Positions 34,923 through 43,908 of a stretch of 64,000 nt of DNA are shown in pieces (within the stretch, counting starts at the first letter, position 1; each line of letters begins with the position of its first letter). Position numbers and translations under genes: made by a program. Source of the DNA: Bacteroidota bacterium (lineage in GTDB: Bacteria; Bacteroidota; Bacteroidia; Chitinophagales; Chitinophagaceae). Below the pieces are notes generated by a model. The model searched no databases. It was not told the origin of the DNA and saw only the letters and a program-made list of their open reading frames with translations. The DNA is taken from assembly GCA_947453145.1 (NCBI GenBank), contig CANGFA010000008.1, forward strand, positions 1 to 64,000, written 5' to 3'.

Positions 34923-35591
34923 ATGACAGGACCTCAGCATATTTTAGAGAAGTTGCAGTTGAAAGAAGAGAAAAATTTACTGATTCAAGGGTTACCTTCC
35001 TCAATTGAGAAACAATTCGCAAAATTAAATTACAATAAAAATATCACGCCTTTATTAAAAACAAGGAAGATAGATTACGCGTTAATTTTTGCAATTAATC
35101 AACTTCAGTTAAACAATATTTTAAAGGAAGTTTTCTCTGCATTACATCCAGAAAGTAAATTATGGATTGCTTATCCTAAAACCAGCTCTAAGATTGTTTC
35201 TGATTTAAACAGAGACGCGAGTTGGGAAATCCTTTCTAAAAATGAATATGAAGCAATCCGCCAAGTTACCTTGGATCATGTTTGGACCGCAATGCGTTTT
35301 AAGAAGGTAGACCAGTTACCCAATAAGAATAGAACTTTTGTAGAATTTAAAGCAGCAGATATTAAAGTAGATGATTTTGAAAAAAGAATCATTGCCTTGC
35401 CAATTGAATTGGATAAAATTTTGGCAGCACATGACGAGGCGAGAGATTTTTTCAGCTCCCTTTCTGTAATCAATCAAAAGGAATACTTAAGTTGGATTCA
35501 AGGTGCCAAGAAAGAGGAAACCAAACAAAAGCGCTTGGAAGCTACCTTGCAAAAATTATTAGCAGGTAAGAACAACCCCTCAGAAAAGTAG
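34923..35591 (+). CDS. YdeI/OmdA-family protein
   Basis: A 222-residue cytoplasmic protein. The C-terminal half (about residues 155-220; LPIELDKILAAHDEARDFF, then YLSWIQGAKKEETKQKRLE) is the YdeI/OmdA "bacteriocin-protection" domain. The N-terminal 130 residues (HILEKLQLKEEKNLLIQG..., SKLWIAYPKTSSK, VWTAMRFKKVDQL) resemble the DUF3052-like domain often joined to it. Function is not established. A terminator follows, shared with convergent dnaG. Confidence 0.75.
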   Translation: MTGPQHILEKLQLKEEKNLLIQGLPSSIEKQFAKLNYNKNITPLLKTRKIDYALIFAINQLQLNNILKEVFSALHPESKLWIAYPKTSSKIVSDLNRDASWEILSKNEYEAIRQVTLDHVWTAMRFKKVDQLPNKNRTFVEFKAADIKVDDFEKRIIALPIELDKILAAHDEARDFFSSLSVINQKEYLSWIQGAKKEETKQKRLEATLQKLLAGKNNPSEK

Positions 35592-35642
35592 CCATTCAAA
35601 TGGTTTTAAAAATTCAAATGATTAGTTAGTAAGTATAACTAG

Positions 35643-35670
35643 AGCCGCTATGAAAGTAGTGGCTTTTTTT
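35643..35670 (+). terminator. Terminator between the YdeI-like gene and dnaG
   Basis: AGCCGCTA (35643-35650) pairs with TAGTGGCT (35657-35664), with one G-U, loop of 6, then six T residues. Confidence 0.8.
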
Positions 35671-35680
35671 ATGTGTAAGA

Positions 35681-37609
35681 CTATTTGTAAATCACCGTTC
35701 CCAAAGTGGCGGTCAATTCCTTTTCGATATCCTTTAAGTGCTTATGTATTTGCAATAGTTGTAACTGTTCTGCATCTTTGGCGTTTTCTAAATCGGCTTG
35801 ATTCAAATGAATCATCTTTTTAATTTTTCGAAGTTTAAAATACAAGAGACTTTTATTAATCTCTAGCATAATATCTTTTTCAACTTCTTTCACCTTAATC
35901 CCCAATTTCTCATTCCATCTGGAACTTAATTCTTGCTCAGGTTCAAATAAAGCAACCACCCATTTTTGCACACGCTCATCCGGGTGGTATTGCATAGTTT
36001 TTCCATTGGGCAATTTGCCTTCATAAAACCATTTTTTATAGGATTCCATTAAATAAATCATATCGGACTGCTCCAAGGGAAAGCCTTCAATTTCATCAAA
36101 TATATATTGTGCAATAAACTTACCTTCTTCTGTTTTTTCTATTCCGTTTTCAATAAGGAGCTTCATTAAATGCTTTTCGTGCGCTAAGTCCTGATCGGCT
36201 ATTAAACCAAAGTTAGTGTCATCTGATTCGGTAGCAGTAAAGCTTGGCATAAGTATAGCTGCTTCGTCATAAGACATCTTCTTTTCTTCCTTAACTATTT
36301 TATCTCGCTTAAATTTATTTACTAACTGCGTTAGTCCGGTTTCGTCTATGCGCAGTAGGGAACTACACTTTCTTACATATTCTTGCAGCTTGGTAAAGTC
36401 CTCTGCTTTATTAATCTTACTCAGTGTCTCCGCAATCTGATTCACTAGTATATTCTTCTTATTTAAATCACTTCCAACATCTTGTAATTGAACTTCTAAC
36501 TGAAAAAGTACAAAATCCTTTTTATTGCTTTGAACAAATGCCCTAAATGCATCAGGTCCTACTTTATTTACATAACTATCAGGATCCTCTTTGTCTGGGA
36601 TTAAAACCAGTTGAACATTTAATCCTTCTTCCAATGCCATATCTAATCCGCGGAGTGCTGCTTTTACACCTGCACTATCTCCATCATAAATAATAGTTAA
36701 GTTCTGAGTATATTTTTTTATAAGTCTTAACTGATCCATGGTTAAGGAAGTTCCACCACTGGCAACTACATTTTCAATACCTGCCTGGTGCAAACTAACC
36801 ACGTCTGTATAACCTTCCACCAATAAACATTCATCATTACTGTTAATGGAATTGCGGGCAAAGTAAGATCCGTATAAAATTTTACTTTTTACATAAATTT
36901 CATTTTCAGGTGTGTTAATATATTTAGGCGAGCGATCGTTTTTGGCAATTTGTCTGGCACCAAAACCTATAATTTTTCCGGTGGTATTATGTATGGGAAA
37001 AATAATTCGATCTCTGTAATTGTCTTGCCACTCACCATTTCGTTCTACCACTAAACCTGTTCTTGCAAATAGTTCCGGATTAAATTGATTTTGAATTAAG
37101 GCTTTTGCCAATCCGTCTCGTTCTGCTGGATTATATCCAATTTTAAATTTCTCAACAATGGGCTTTAAAAAACCTCTATGTTGCATATAGCTTTGTGCAA
37201 TGGTTTCACCTAATTCGGTTTCCCAATATTGTTTGGTAAACCATTCCATGGCAAAGTGATTAATGGCATAAATGCTATCCGCAACCTGTTGTGCCATTTT
37301 TTGGGCAGGACTGGTTTCCGTTTCCTCAATCTCAATATTATATCTAGCTGCTAACCATCTTAAAGCTTCGACATAACTATACTTTTCATGCTCCATCAAA
37401 AAAGTGATAGTGTTGCCACTTTTGCCACATCCAAAACATTTATAAATTTCCTTGGCAGGAGAAACGGTAAAAGAAGGAGATTTTTCGTTGTGAAAAGGGC
37501 AGTTGCCTAAATAATTGGTACCTCTTTTTTTTAACTTAACAAATTCCCCCACCACATCAATGATGTCAATTCGGCTGGTAATTTGCTGTATTGTCTGAGA
37601 GGTAATCAT
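35681..37609 (-). CDS. dnaG: DNA primase
   Basis: Synthesises RNA primers for replication. A CHC2 zinc finger (C37, H40, C58, C61) is followed by the catalytic core; the Toprim domain shows LLVEGYTDVVSLHQ near residue 260 and IIYDGDSAGVKAALRG near 310. The C-terminal helicase-interacting region (about 430-642) is divergent, as usual. 642 residues. It lies 27 bp downstream of the STAS-domain gene on the same strand and is probably co-transcribed with it. Confidence 0.96.
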   Translation of the reverse strand: MITSQTIQQITSRIDIIDVVGEFVKLKKRGTNYLGNCPFHNEKSPSFTVSPAKEIYKCFGCGKSGNTITFLMEHEKYSYVEALRWLAARYNIEIEETETSPAQKMAQQVADSIYAINHFAMEWFTKQYWETELGETIAQSYMQHRGFLKPIVEKFKIGYNPAERDGLAKALIQNQFNPELFARTGLVVERNGEWQDNYRDRIIFPIHNTTGKIIGFGARQIAKNDRSPKYINTPENEIYVKSKILYGSYFARNSINSNDECLLVEGYTDVVSLHQAGIENVVASGGTSLTMDQLRLIKKYTQNLTIIYDGDSAGVKAALRGLDMALEEGLNVQLVLIPDKEDPDSYVNKVGPDAFRAFVQSNKKDFVLFQLEVQLQDVGSDLNKKNILVNQIAETLSKINKAEDFTKLQEYVRKCSSLLRIDETGLTQLVNKFKRDKIVKEEKKMSYDEAAILMPSFTATESDDTNFGLIADQDLAHEKHLMKLLIENGIEKTEEGKFIAQYIFDEIEGFPLEQSDMIYLMESYKKWFYEGKLPNGKTMQYHPDERVQKWVVALFEPEQELSSRWNEKLGIKVKEVEKDIMLEINKSLLYFKLRKIKKMIHLNQADLENAKDAEQLQLLQIHKHLKDIEKELTATLGTVIYK

Positions 37610-37636
37610 GGGAGCGAAAATAACTAATATTGGGGG

Positions 37637-38050
37637 TTATTCCTCTTTAGATACCTCAAATTCCATATCGTCGCTGTCTAATAATTCACGCTCAATTTCC
37701 TCCATTTGAACTATATCCCAAGCTTCGGATTCGGTGGGAGTCATATTAAGTAGTTCGGCATAGTCTGTTTTGTCTAAAATGTCGAAAAGTGCATCGGATA
37801 GGGCACAAACGACAAATGAGGTATTTTGCTCATAAAACTGGCCTTGAGCGTTAGCGATCTGTTCAATAACTGCTTCGTCCCAGTTTTTGACATTTTTTAG
37901 GTTTAAAACCAGGTTTTTAGGAGCAGTATTTCCCCATTTCGACGTTAATTGGGCTAATTCTGGCACGAGATTTGAATTAAGGTTATTATTGAGAATAGTA
38001 ATAACGGTAAATTTTTCCTTCGTGTCGGTTTGGTATTGAATTTGGCTCAT
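37637..38050 (-). CDS. STAS-domain protein with acidic tail
   Basis: A 137-residue soluble protein that fits the STAS fold of anti-sigma-factor antagonists (KFTVITILNNNLNSNLVPEL..., KNLVLNLKNVKNWDEAVIEQI, TSFVVCALSDALFDILDKTD). The usual phosphorylatable DSS serine is replaced: the site reads KNWDEAV, so it may not be a classical switch. The last 25 residues are strongly acidic. It precedes dnaG by 27 bp and diverges from clpC. Confidence 0.6.
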   Translation of the reverse strand: MSQIQYQTDTKEKFTVITILNNNLNSNLVPELAQLTSKWGNTAPKNLVLNLKNVKNWDEAVIEQIANAQGQFYEQNTSFVVCALSDALFDILDKTDYAELLNMTPTESEAWDIVQMEEIERELLDSDDMEFEVSKEE

Positions 38051-38135
38051 AATAAAAAGGTTAATAACAAGTGAACTATCACATACTTTAGGTCAAAAAT
38101 ATTCGTTATTCTTGTAACAGTTCCAATATAAATTT

Positions 38136-40772
38136 ATGGATAATAATTTTTCAACACAAGTTAAGGAAATCATTTCTTATAGCCGAGAGGAAGCACTAAG
38201 ATTGGGTAACGATTTTATTGGGGCTGAGCATTTAATGCTAGGGTTAATAAGAGATCAGGAAAATACCGCCATTAAAGTATTAAGGCAGTTAAATGTAAAT
38301 TTAACCGACTTAAGAAAAGAAATTGAATTAGCGGTAAAAGATAAGTCGGGAAAGAATGTAGCCAATATCAATAGCTTGCCTTTAACGAAGCAGGCCGAGA
38401 AAGTGATAAGAGTGACTGTACTTGAAGCCAAGGCGTTAAAAAGTCCAATTGTGGAAACAGAGCATTTATTATTAAGTATTTTAAAGAACAAGGAAAATAT
38501 TGCCACTCAAATTTTAAATCAATTCGATGTTGATTATGATTTGTTCCGCAATGAGTTAGGTATGGTGGGTTCATCCCCTTCGGGGTTAGATGATATGGAC
38601 CGTTCCAGCAGATCGGGTCGTTCTTCAGAATCTACAAGAGCTGAATTTTCCGATGATCCTGAAGATGATTTTGACGAAGAGAAAAAAGGTGGTCCATTTG
38701 GAGGTGGTGCAAAAACAAAATCTGGGGCACCTAATAAATCAAAAACACCGGTGCTAGATAATTTTGGTCGTGATATTACCAAGCTTGCGGAAATGGATTC
38801 GTTGGATCCCATTGTTGGTAGAGAAGCAGAAATTGAAAGAGTTAGCCAAATATTAAGTCGTCGTAAAAAGAATAACCCTATTTTAATTGGAGAGCCAGGG
38901 GTGGGTAAGACAGCTATTGTGGAAGGATTGGCTTTAAGAATTGTACAAAGAAAAGTAAGTAGAGTTTTATTTGATAAGCGCGTGATTTCACTAGACTTAG
39001 CAGCGCTTGTAGCTGGTACCAAATACCGTGGTCAGTTCGAAGAGCGTATGAAAGCCATTATGAATGAGCTGGAAAAAAACAGAGATGTTATTTTATTCAT
39101 TGACGAAATTCATACTATTGTTGGAGCGGGCGGAGCCAGTGGTTCATTAGACGCTTCTAATATATTTAAACCTGCTTTAGCACGTGGTGAATTGCAATGT
39201 ATTGGTGCTTCTACTTTAGATGAATACAGAATGCACATTGAAAAAGATGGTGCATTGGATCGTCGTTTCCAAAAAGTAGTGATAGAACCACCAAGTGTGG
39301 AGGATACCATTACGATATTAAACAATATCAAATCCAAATACGAGGATTATCACAGCGTAGTGTATGATCAAGAAGCCATTGAAGCTTGTGTGAAATTAAG
39401 TGACCGCTATATGACCGACAGATTGTTGCCGGACAAAGCCATTGACGTATTGGACGAAGTAGGTGCAAGAGTGCATTTAAAAAACATAAGTGTACCGCAG
39501 GAAATTGTGGACTTGGAAAAACAAATAGAAGCCATTAAGGAAGAAAAAAATAAGGTCGTAAAAAGTCAACGCTTTGAAGAAGCAGCGAGCTTAAGAGATA
39601 CCGAAAAGAAATTAGGAGAAGCATTAGAAAAAGCAAAACAAAATTGGGAGGAAGAAAGTAAAACAGCGCGCTTCCCAATTAATGAAGAAAATATTGCCGA
39701 AGTAATTAGCATGATGACAGGCATTCCGGTGAAGCGTATGGTGGAAGCAGAAACTACGAAGCTGCGCAAGATGGCCGACGATATGAAAGGAATGGTGATT
39801 GGTCAGGATGATGCCATTAGTAAAGTGGTAAAAGCCATTCAAAGAAATAGAGTAGGATTAAAAGATCCTAAAAAACCAATTGGTACTTTTATTTTCTTAG
39901 GTCCAACGGGTGTTGGTAAAACTGAGTTAGCACGTGCACTCGCAAGAAATATGTTTGACTCAGAGGAGGCGTTAATTCGCATTGACATGAGTGAATACAT
40001 GGAAAAATTTGCAGTGTCTCGTTTAATTGGTGCGCCTCCAGGATACGTTGGTTATGAAGAGGGCGGACAGTTAACCGAAAAAGTACGTCGTAAACCATAC
40101 TGTGTAATCTTGTTAGATGAAATTGAAAAAGCACACCCAGATATTTATAATATTTTATTACAAGTTTTAGATGACGGTATTTTAACAGACGGGTTAGGTC
40201 GTAAGATTGATTTTAAAAACACCATGATTATTATGACTTCTAATATTGGCGCACGTCAATTAAAAGAGTTTGGTGATGGGGTGGGATTTGCAACTGCAAC
40301 AAGGGTTCAACAAACCGATGAGAATAATCGATCTGTAATTGAAAAAGCATTAAAGCGTACTTTCTCACCTGAGTTTTTAAATAGAATAGACGATGTAGTT
40401 GTATTTAATTCATTAACCAAAGAGAATATCTATTTAATCATAGATATTATTATGAAAAATGTGTTAAGTAGATTATTGAATTTAGGATTAAACTTGGTGA
40501 TTAGTGAAGCTGCTAAGGAATTTATTGCAGATAAAGGGTATGATGTTCAATTTGGAGCAAGACCCTTACACAGAGCCATTCAAAAATACATTGAGGATCC
40601 ATTGGCAGAAGAAATTTTAAATGCCAATGTGAAAGATGGAGATGTATTGATAGGAGATTTAAATGCCGATAAAACGGGCCTAACTTTTACTTTACAAAAA
40701 AAGGAAAAAGTAGTTAAAGAACCAAAAGAACCAAAAGAGCCTAAAGCACCTAAGGAACCTAAAGCGGAATAA
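38136..40772 (+). CDS. clpC: ClpC-type AAA+ unfoldase of the Clp protease
   Basis: An ATP-dependent unfoldase feeding ClpP. Double Clp_N repeat (residues about 1-145), an acidic and Gly-rich linker (about 145-205), AAA-1 with Walker A GEPGVGKT (252-259) and Walker [11 protein letters not shown], a UVR-like coiled region ([19 protein letters not shown]) around 470-490, and AAA-2 with GPTGVGKT near 589-596. The C-terminus ends in a repetitive [18 protein letters not shown] tail. 878 residues, slightly long because of linker and tail. Transcribed divergently from the STAS-dnaG unit. Confidence 0.95.
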   Translation: MDNNFSTQVKEIISYSREEALRLGNDFIGAEHLMLGLIRDQENTAIKVLRQLNVNLTDLRKEIELAVKDKSGKNVANINSLPLTKQAEKVIRVTVLEAKALKSPIVETEHLLLSILKNKENIATQILNQFDVDYDLFRNELGMVGSSPSGLDDMDRSSRSGRSSESTRAEFSDDPEDDFDEEKKGGPFGGGAKTKSGAPNKSKTPVLDNFGRDITKLAEMDSLDPIVGREAEIERVSQILSRRKKNNPILIGEPGVGKTAIVEGLALRIVQRKVSRVLFDKRVISLDLAALVAGTKYRGQFEERMKAIMNELEKNRDVILFIDEIHTIVGAGGASGSLDASNIFKPALARGELQCIGASTLDEYRMHIEKDGALDRRFQKVVIEPPSVEDTITILNNIKSKYEDYHSVVYDQEAIEACVKLSDRYMTDRLLPDKAIDVLDEVGARVHLKNISVPQEIVDLEKQIEAIKEEKNKVVKSQRFEEAASLRDTEKKLGEALEKAKQNWEEESKTARFPINEENIAEVISMMTGIPVKRMVEAETTKLRKMADDMKGMVIGQDDAISKVVKAIQRNRVGLKDPKKPIGTFIFLGPTGVGKTELARALARNMFDSEEALIRIDMSEYMEKFAVSRLIGAPPGYVGYEEGGQLTEKVRRKPYCVILLDEIEKAHPDIYNILLQVLDDGILTDGLGRKIDFKNTMIIMTSNIGARQLKEFGDGVGFATATRVQQTDENNRSVIEKALKRTFSPEFLNRIDDVVVFNSLTKENIYLIIDIIMKNVLSRLLNLGLNLVISEAAKEFIADKGYDVQFGARPLHRAIQKYIEDPLAEEILNANVKDGDVLIGDLNADKTGLTFTLQKKEKVVKEPKEPKEPKAPKEPKAE

Positions 40773-40800
40773 TTGAGCTTACATACAATCTGAAATAAAA

Positions 40801-40838
40801 AAAGGGCCTTGAACAATAAAATGTTTGAGGCCCTTTTA
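40801..40838 (+). terminator. Bidirectional terminator of clpC and ubiX
   Basis: Arms 40801-40815 and 40822-40836 form a 15-bp stem (two G-U) with loop ATAAAA, A run before and T residues after; lies between the convergent clpC and ubiX genes. Confidence 0.88.
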
Positions 40839-40861
40839 ATTATAGTATTAGTTAAATGACT

Positions 40862-41425
40862 TTAGATTTTACTTCCCCAACGATATCCTTTTGCGTTTAA
40901 TCCAGCAAGGTCTAAAATGCGATGTACCACAGTGTAGGCAACTTCCTCAATGGTTTGTGGTTTGCTATAAAAACTTGGTGTAGCCGGGCAAATAATGCCA
41001 CCAGCTAGGGTTACTGTTTCCATATTTTTAATATGGATTAAGTTATAGGGTGTTTCCCGCGCTACCAATATTAATTTTCGACGTTCTTTTAAAATCACAT
41101 CCGCTGCACGTGTGCATAAATCATCACTTACACCACTTGCAATACGGCCCAGCATGCCCATGCTACATGGAACAGCAATCATAATGTTGTATTGCGCCGA
41201 TCCAGAAGCGAAAGGTGCGTTAAAATCGTTTTTAGCATAAAAGGTGAAAGGGTAGTTGGCATAGTTGTTATTGCCAAGCTCGGTTTCCCATACTATTTTG
41301 GCATTATCACTCATAATAACACCCACAGCCTCATATTGGTCCTTCATTTGTACTAAACTGTCCAATAAACATTTGGCGTAAATAGCGCCACTAGCGCCGG
41401 TAATGGAAACGATAATTTTGTTCAT
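40862..41425 (-). CDS. ubiX: Flavin prenyltransferase UbiX
   Basis: Joins dimethylallyl phosphate to FMN, making the prenyl-FMN cofactor for UbiD-type decarboxylases. FMN-binding ITGASGAIYAK at residues 8-18, VPCSMGMLGRIASGVSDDL in the middle and LVARETPYNLIHIKNM towards the end are the UbiX/Pad1 signatures; 187 residues is standard. No UbiD gene is visible in the window. Confidence 0.95.
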   Translation of the reverse strand: MNKIIVSITGASGAIYAKCLLDSLVQMKDQYEAVGVIMSDNAKIVWETELGNNNYANYPFTFYAKNDFNAPFASGSAQYNIMIAVPCSMGMLGRIASGVSDDLCTRAADVILKERRKLILVARETPYNLIHIKNMETVTLAGGIICPATPSFYSKPQTIEEVAYTVVHRILDLAGLNAKGYRWGSKI

Positions 41426-41459
41426 ATAAGAGTAACAAAATTAGGAAGGAATTGTTGAA

Positions 41460-42590
41460 TTATTTCCAGGTAGTTATTTCGGAGGTATAACCAACAACCT
41501 GGAAATTGTATTTCCTACCACTATTTTCAGTGTAATAGTCGCCTCGTTTTGTATAAATAGCAATGCTTCCATTAGCAGTAGGACCTCCACTCATTGGGGG
41601 GAATACTTTAATCATGGCAATATCGTTGGTGTTTACATAACTTGCCATTTCATTGTCTACCTTAAATTCGTCTAAAAAAATATCAACACGACCTTCTCTC
41701 CATTTTAATACATAACCACCCATATCATTCCGCTTAACCTGTAATCCTGCAACACGGCCTTGTAAAAAATTAAAGATATCCATTGAGTTACCCAATTGGT
41801 TGCCTTCTAACCCATCAAAAATAATAGGGTCGCCAAATTTAAAGAGTCCACTAGCAAATTCTTCATTGAATCGATCTACCTTTTTCTTTACTACCGAATT
41901 AACGGTAACCTCTTTGAGTGTAAATTTTTTATCTGAGTTAGGTTCATATTTATAGTTTTCTTTCATGAAAGTATCTATATCGTTTTTTATATTTCCAATG
42001 GTAATGAAATCGGTCTTCATGGTAATAGGTTCATAGGTGCTATCCAAATAAGTTTTTAAGTTTATATACAAGTCCTGATATTTTCTTCCTATTTCCGAAA
42101 ACACAATTCTGGCGGTATCTTCAAAGATCATTTTAGGGGTCGTAAAATAACCTGCAATTTCAGGCTTTAAAAATCCAATGTAGGAATCCTTGTCTTTGGT
42201 AAGTAATAAATAATTTATTCCTTTTGAATTTGAACTATAGTCTTTAATGGTTCCTTTGATACTTAAAAAATCATTTTGTAAAATAAAAGTAATCGCATAT
42301 TTGCCTTCGGGTATGTTGTCGCCAATTACAATACTAGGTGTTATATTGCCATTTATTAATGGGTATCTAAATTTCCATTGTTTGGTTTTTTCTATATTTT
42401 CAATAATTACGTTTAAAGTAATTCTCGATTTGGTAGGGTTTTCATAGGTATAAGTACAATCAAAATTAATGGTATCGTTTATTTTTAAATTTCTTTGTTC
42501 AATACGAACAATAAGCGAGTCCCCTGTATTTGAAGCAAATGTATAAATAGAAAAAAAGGATAGGAGTAGGGTAAAGTATAATTTAATCAT
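41460..42590 (-). CDS. Exported protein with isolated TonB-receptor plug-like domain
   Basis: A 376-residue protein with a signal peptide (MIKLYFTLLLSFFSIYTFAS). The middle (about residues 20-215) is beta-rich, with NGNITPSIVIGDNIPEGKYAI recalling the macroglobulin-like domains of exported Bacteroidota proteins. The C-terminal 145 residues look like a TonB-receptor plug (LQGRVAGLQVKRND, VDIFLDEFKVD, IAMIKVFPP, NGSIAIYTKRGD) but no beta barrel follows. ATG 42590 fits the signal peptide best; starts at 42596 and 42611 are possible. Function unknown. It lies 34 bp from ubiX on the same strand. Confidence 0.7.
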   Translation of the reverse strand: MIKLYFTLLLSFFSIYTFASNTGDSLIVRIEQRNLKINDTINFDCTYTYENPTKSRITLNVIIENIEKTKQWKFRYPLINGNITPSIVIGDNIPEGKYAITFILQNDFLSIKGTIKDYSSNSKGINYLLLTKDKDSYIGFLKPEIAGYFTTPKMIFEDTARIVFSEIGRKYQDLYINLKTYLDSTYEPITMKTDFITIGNIKNDIDTFMKENYKYEPNSDKKFTLKEVTVNSVVKKKVDRFNEEFASGLFKFGDPIIFDGLEGNQLGNSMDIFNFLQGRVAGLQVKRNDMGGYVLKWREGRVDIFLDEFKVDNEMASYVNTNDIAMIKVFPPMSGGPTANGSIAIYTKRGDYYTENSGRKYNFQVVGYTSEITTWK

Positions 42591-42724
42591 TTGCATAAGT
42601 TTGTATTGCAAATTTAATTTTTATACTTTAATTATCTTATTAAAATTTATTGATGTTTCATAGGGATATGTTAAAAAATCAGCACAACATGACTTAGTAC
42701 TTCATACTTTTAACATAAGCAATG

Positions 42725-43747
42725 CTAAAAATATTTAGGATTGGTGGAGCCCCTTATCGTAATTTGTGAATTAATAACGATATTTTCATTTGGAATGATA
42801 CTTTTTCTTTTCGCAAGGTGTTTAAAAAGAATTTTAGCTGCTTCATTTCCAATTTCAAATGCGGGCTGGGTAATTGTTGTTAAGGAAGGGTTTAATAAAT
42901 CTGCCGTTCTTAAATTTGAAAAAGAAATTACTTTTAAATCTTTTGGGATCACTATTTTATGCGTCTTACATACCTGATAGGTAGTTAAAGCTAGCCTTTC
43001 TACAGAAGCAAAGATTCCATCTGGCTTATGTGTACCTATTAATAATTTTTTTATTTTTTGAATATTAGATTTTTCGTCTGTACTACATTGAATAACAAAT
43101 AGGGGATCTATTGTTATATCATGTTTATTTAAAGCTTCTAAATAACCTTGTTTTCTTTTATGATCTATGGACAAATGTTCTGAAATAGATAAGTAAGCAA
43201 TTTTTTTACACCCCGAATGTATTAAGTGTTCCGTGGCCAAGAATCCACTGGCAAAATCGTTGGTCGTAATTTTAGCAGTTTCAATTTCGTGACATATTCT
43301 ATCAAAAAATACAATGGGGATGCCTGCTTGTATTAGTGCATTGATATGTTCGTATTGAGAAGTATTACTGGAAACAGACATCAACACCCCGTCTACACGA
43401 CCATTTAACAAATGATTTAATATACTTCTTTCCTTTTCCTTGTCATCATTGGTGGTATATATAAGAATGTGGTAGCCATTTTCATGGGCAATGGCTTCTG
43501 CCCCACTAATAGCTTGTATAAAATAATTGTTGGTTAATTCAGGTAATACAATTGCGATGGTTTTACTCTTTTGGTTTCGTAAAAAACCAGCATAGGGATT
43601 AGGACTATAACCCATTAATTGGGCTTTTGCAATCACCTTTTTTTTAGTTTCATCACCAATTTCATAGCTGTCTCTCAATGCTTTAGATACGGTGGAGACA
43701 GAAATGTTTAACGCTTTGGCTAGGTCTTTAAGGTTTACCTTAGACAT
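42725..43747 (-). CDS. LacI-family transcriptional regulator
   Basis: A 340-residue repressor-type regulator. N-terminal helix-turn-helix VNLKDLAKALNISVSTVSKALRD (split: recognition helix SVSTVSKAL) and hinge GYSPNPYAGFLRNQ at about residue 46, followed by the periplasmic-binding-protein-like sensor domain (IAIVLPELTNNYF..., DGVLMSVS, FFDRI). It is divergent from the SusC gene at 43909 and the only regulator in the locus, so it very likely controls the twelve genes downstream in response to a sugar or sugar acid. A perfect palindrome with a central CG lies in the shared intergenic region. Confidence 0.93.
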   Translation of the reverse strand: MSKVNLKDLAKALNISVSTVSKALRDSYEIGDETKKKVIAKAQLMGYSPNPYAGFLRNQKSKTIAIVLPELTNNYFIQAISGAEAIAHENGYHILIYTTNDDKEKERSILNHLLNGRVDGVLMSVSSNTSQYEHINALIQAGIPIVFFDRICHEIETAKITTNDFASGFLATEHLIHSGCKKIAYLSISEHLSIDHKRKQGYLEALNKHDITIDPLFVIQCSTDEKSNIQKIKKLLIGTHKPDGIFASVERLALTTYQVCKTHKIVIPKDLKVISFSNLRTADLLNPSLTTITQPAFEIGNEAAKILFKHLAKRKSIIPNENIVINSQITIRGSTNPKYF

Positions 43748-43756
43748 TCTTTAATA

Positions 43757-43809
43757 TTTTCGAAAAATTACGTAATTTTTTTTATCATTTTACGAAAATC
43801 TAGCGAAAA
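43757..43809. promoter_or_regulatory. Candidate LacI-family operator region
   Basis: An 18-bp perfect palindrome AAAAATTACGTAATTTTT (43763-43780), centred on CG as LacI-family operators are, overlaps a second palindrome TTTTCGAAAA (43757-43766). CGAAAA recurs as a direct repeat at 43761, 43793 and 43804. The site starts 10 bp upstream of the regulator's start codon and lies about 130 bp upstream of SusC, fitting joint control. Confidence 0.55.
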
Positions 43810-43908
43810 CGATGTAGTAAATATAATTTATCCTTAATAGGTAGAAATTAGGAATATGATTGAAATTGTGGATGCTTAAAACAAATTATTACAAATTAAA
43901 AGATTGCT

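Noticed and set aside
38534..39022. 162-codon open frame on the minus strand inside clpC
   Set aside because: It is antisense to the conserved AAA-1 domain and its translation has no recognisable motif; it reflects codon bias of the real gene.
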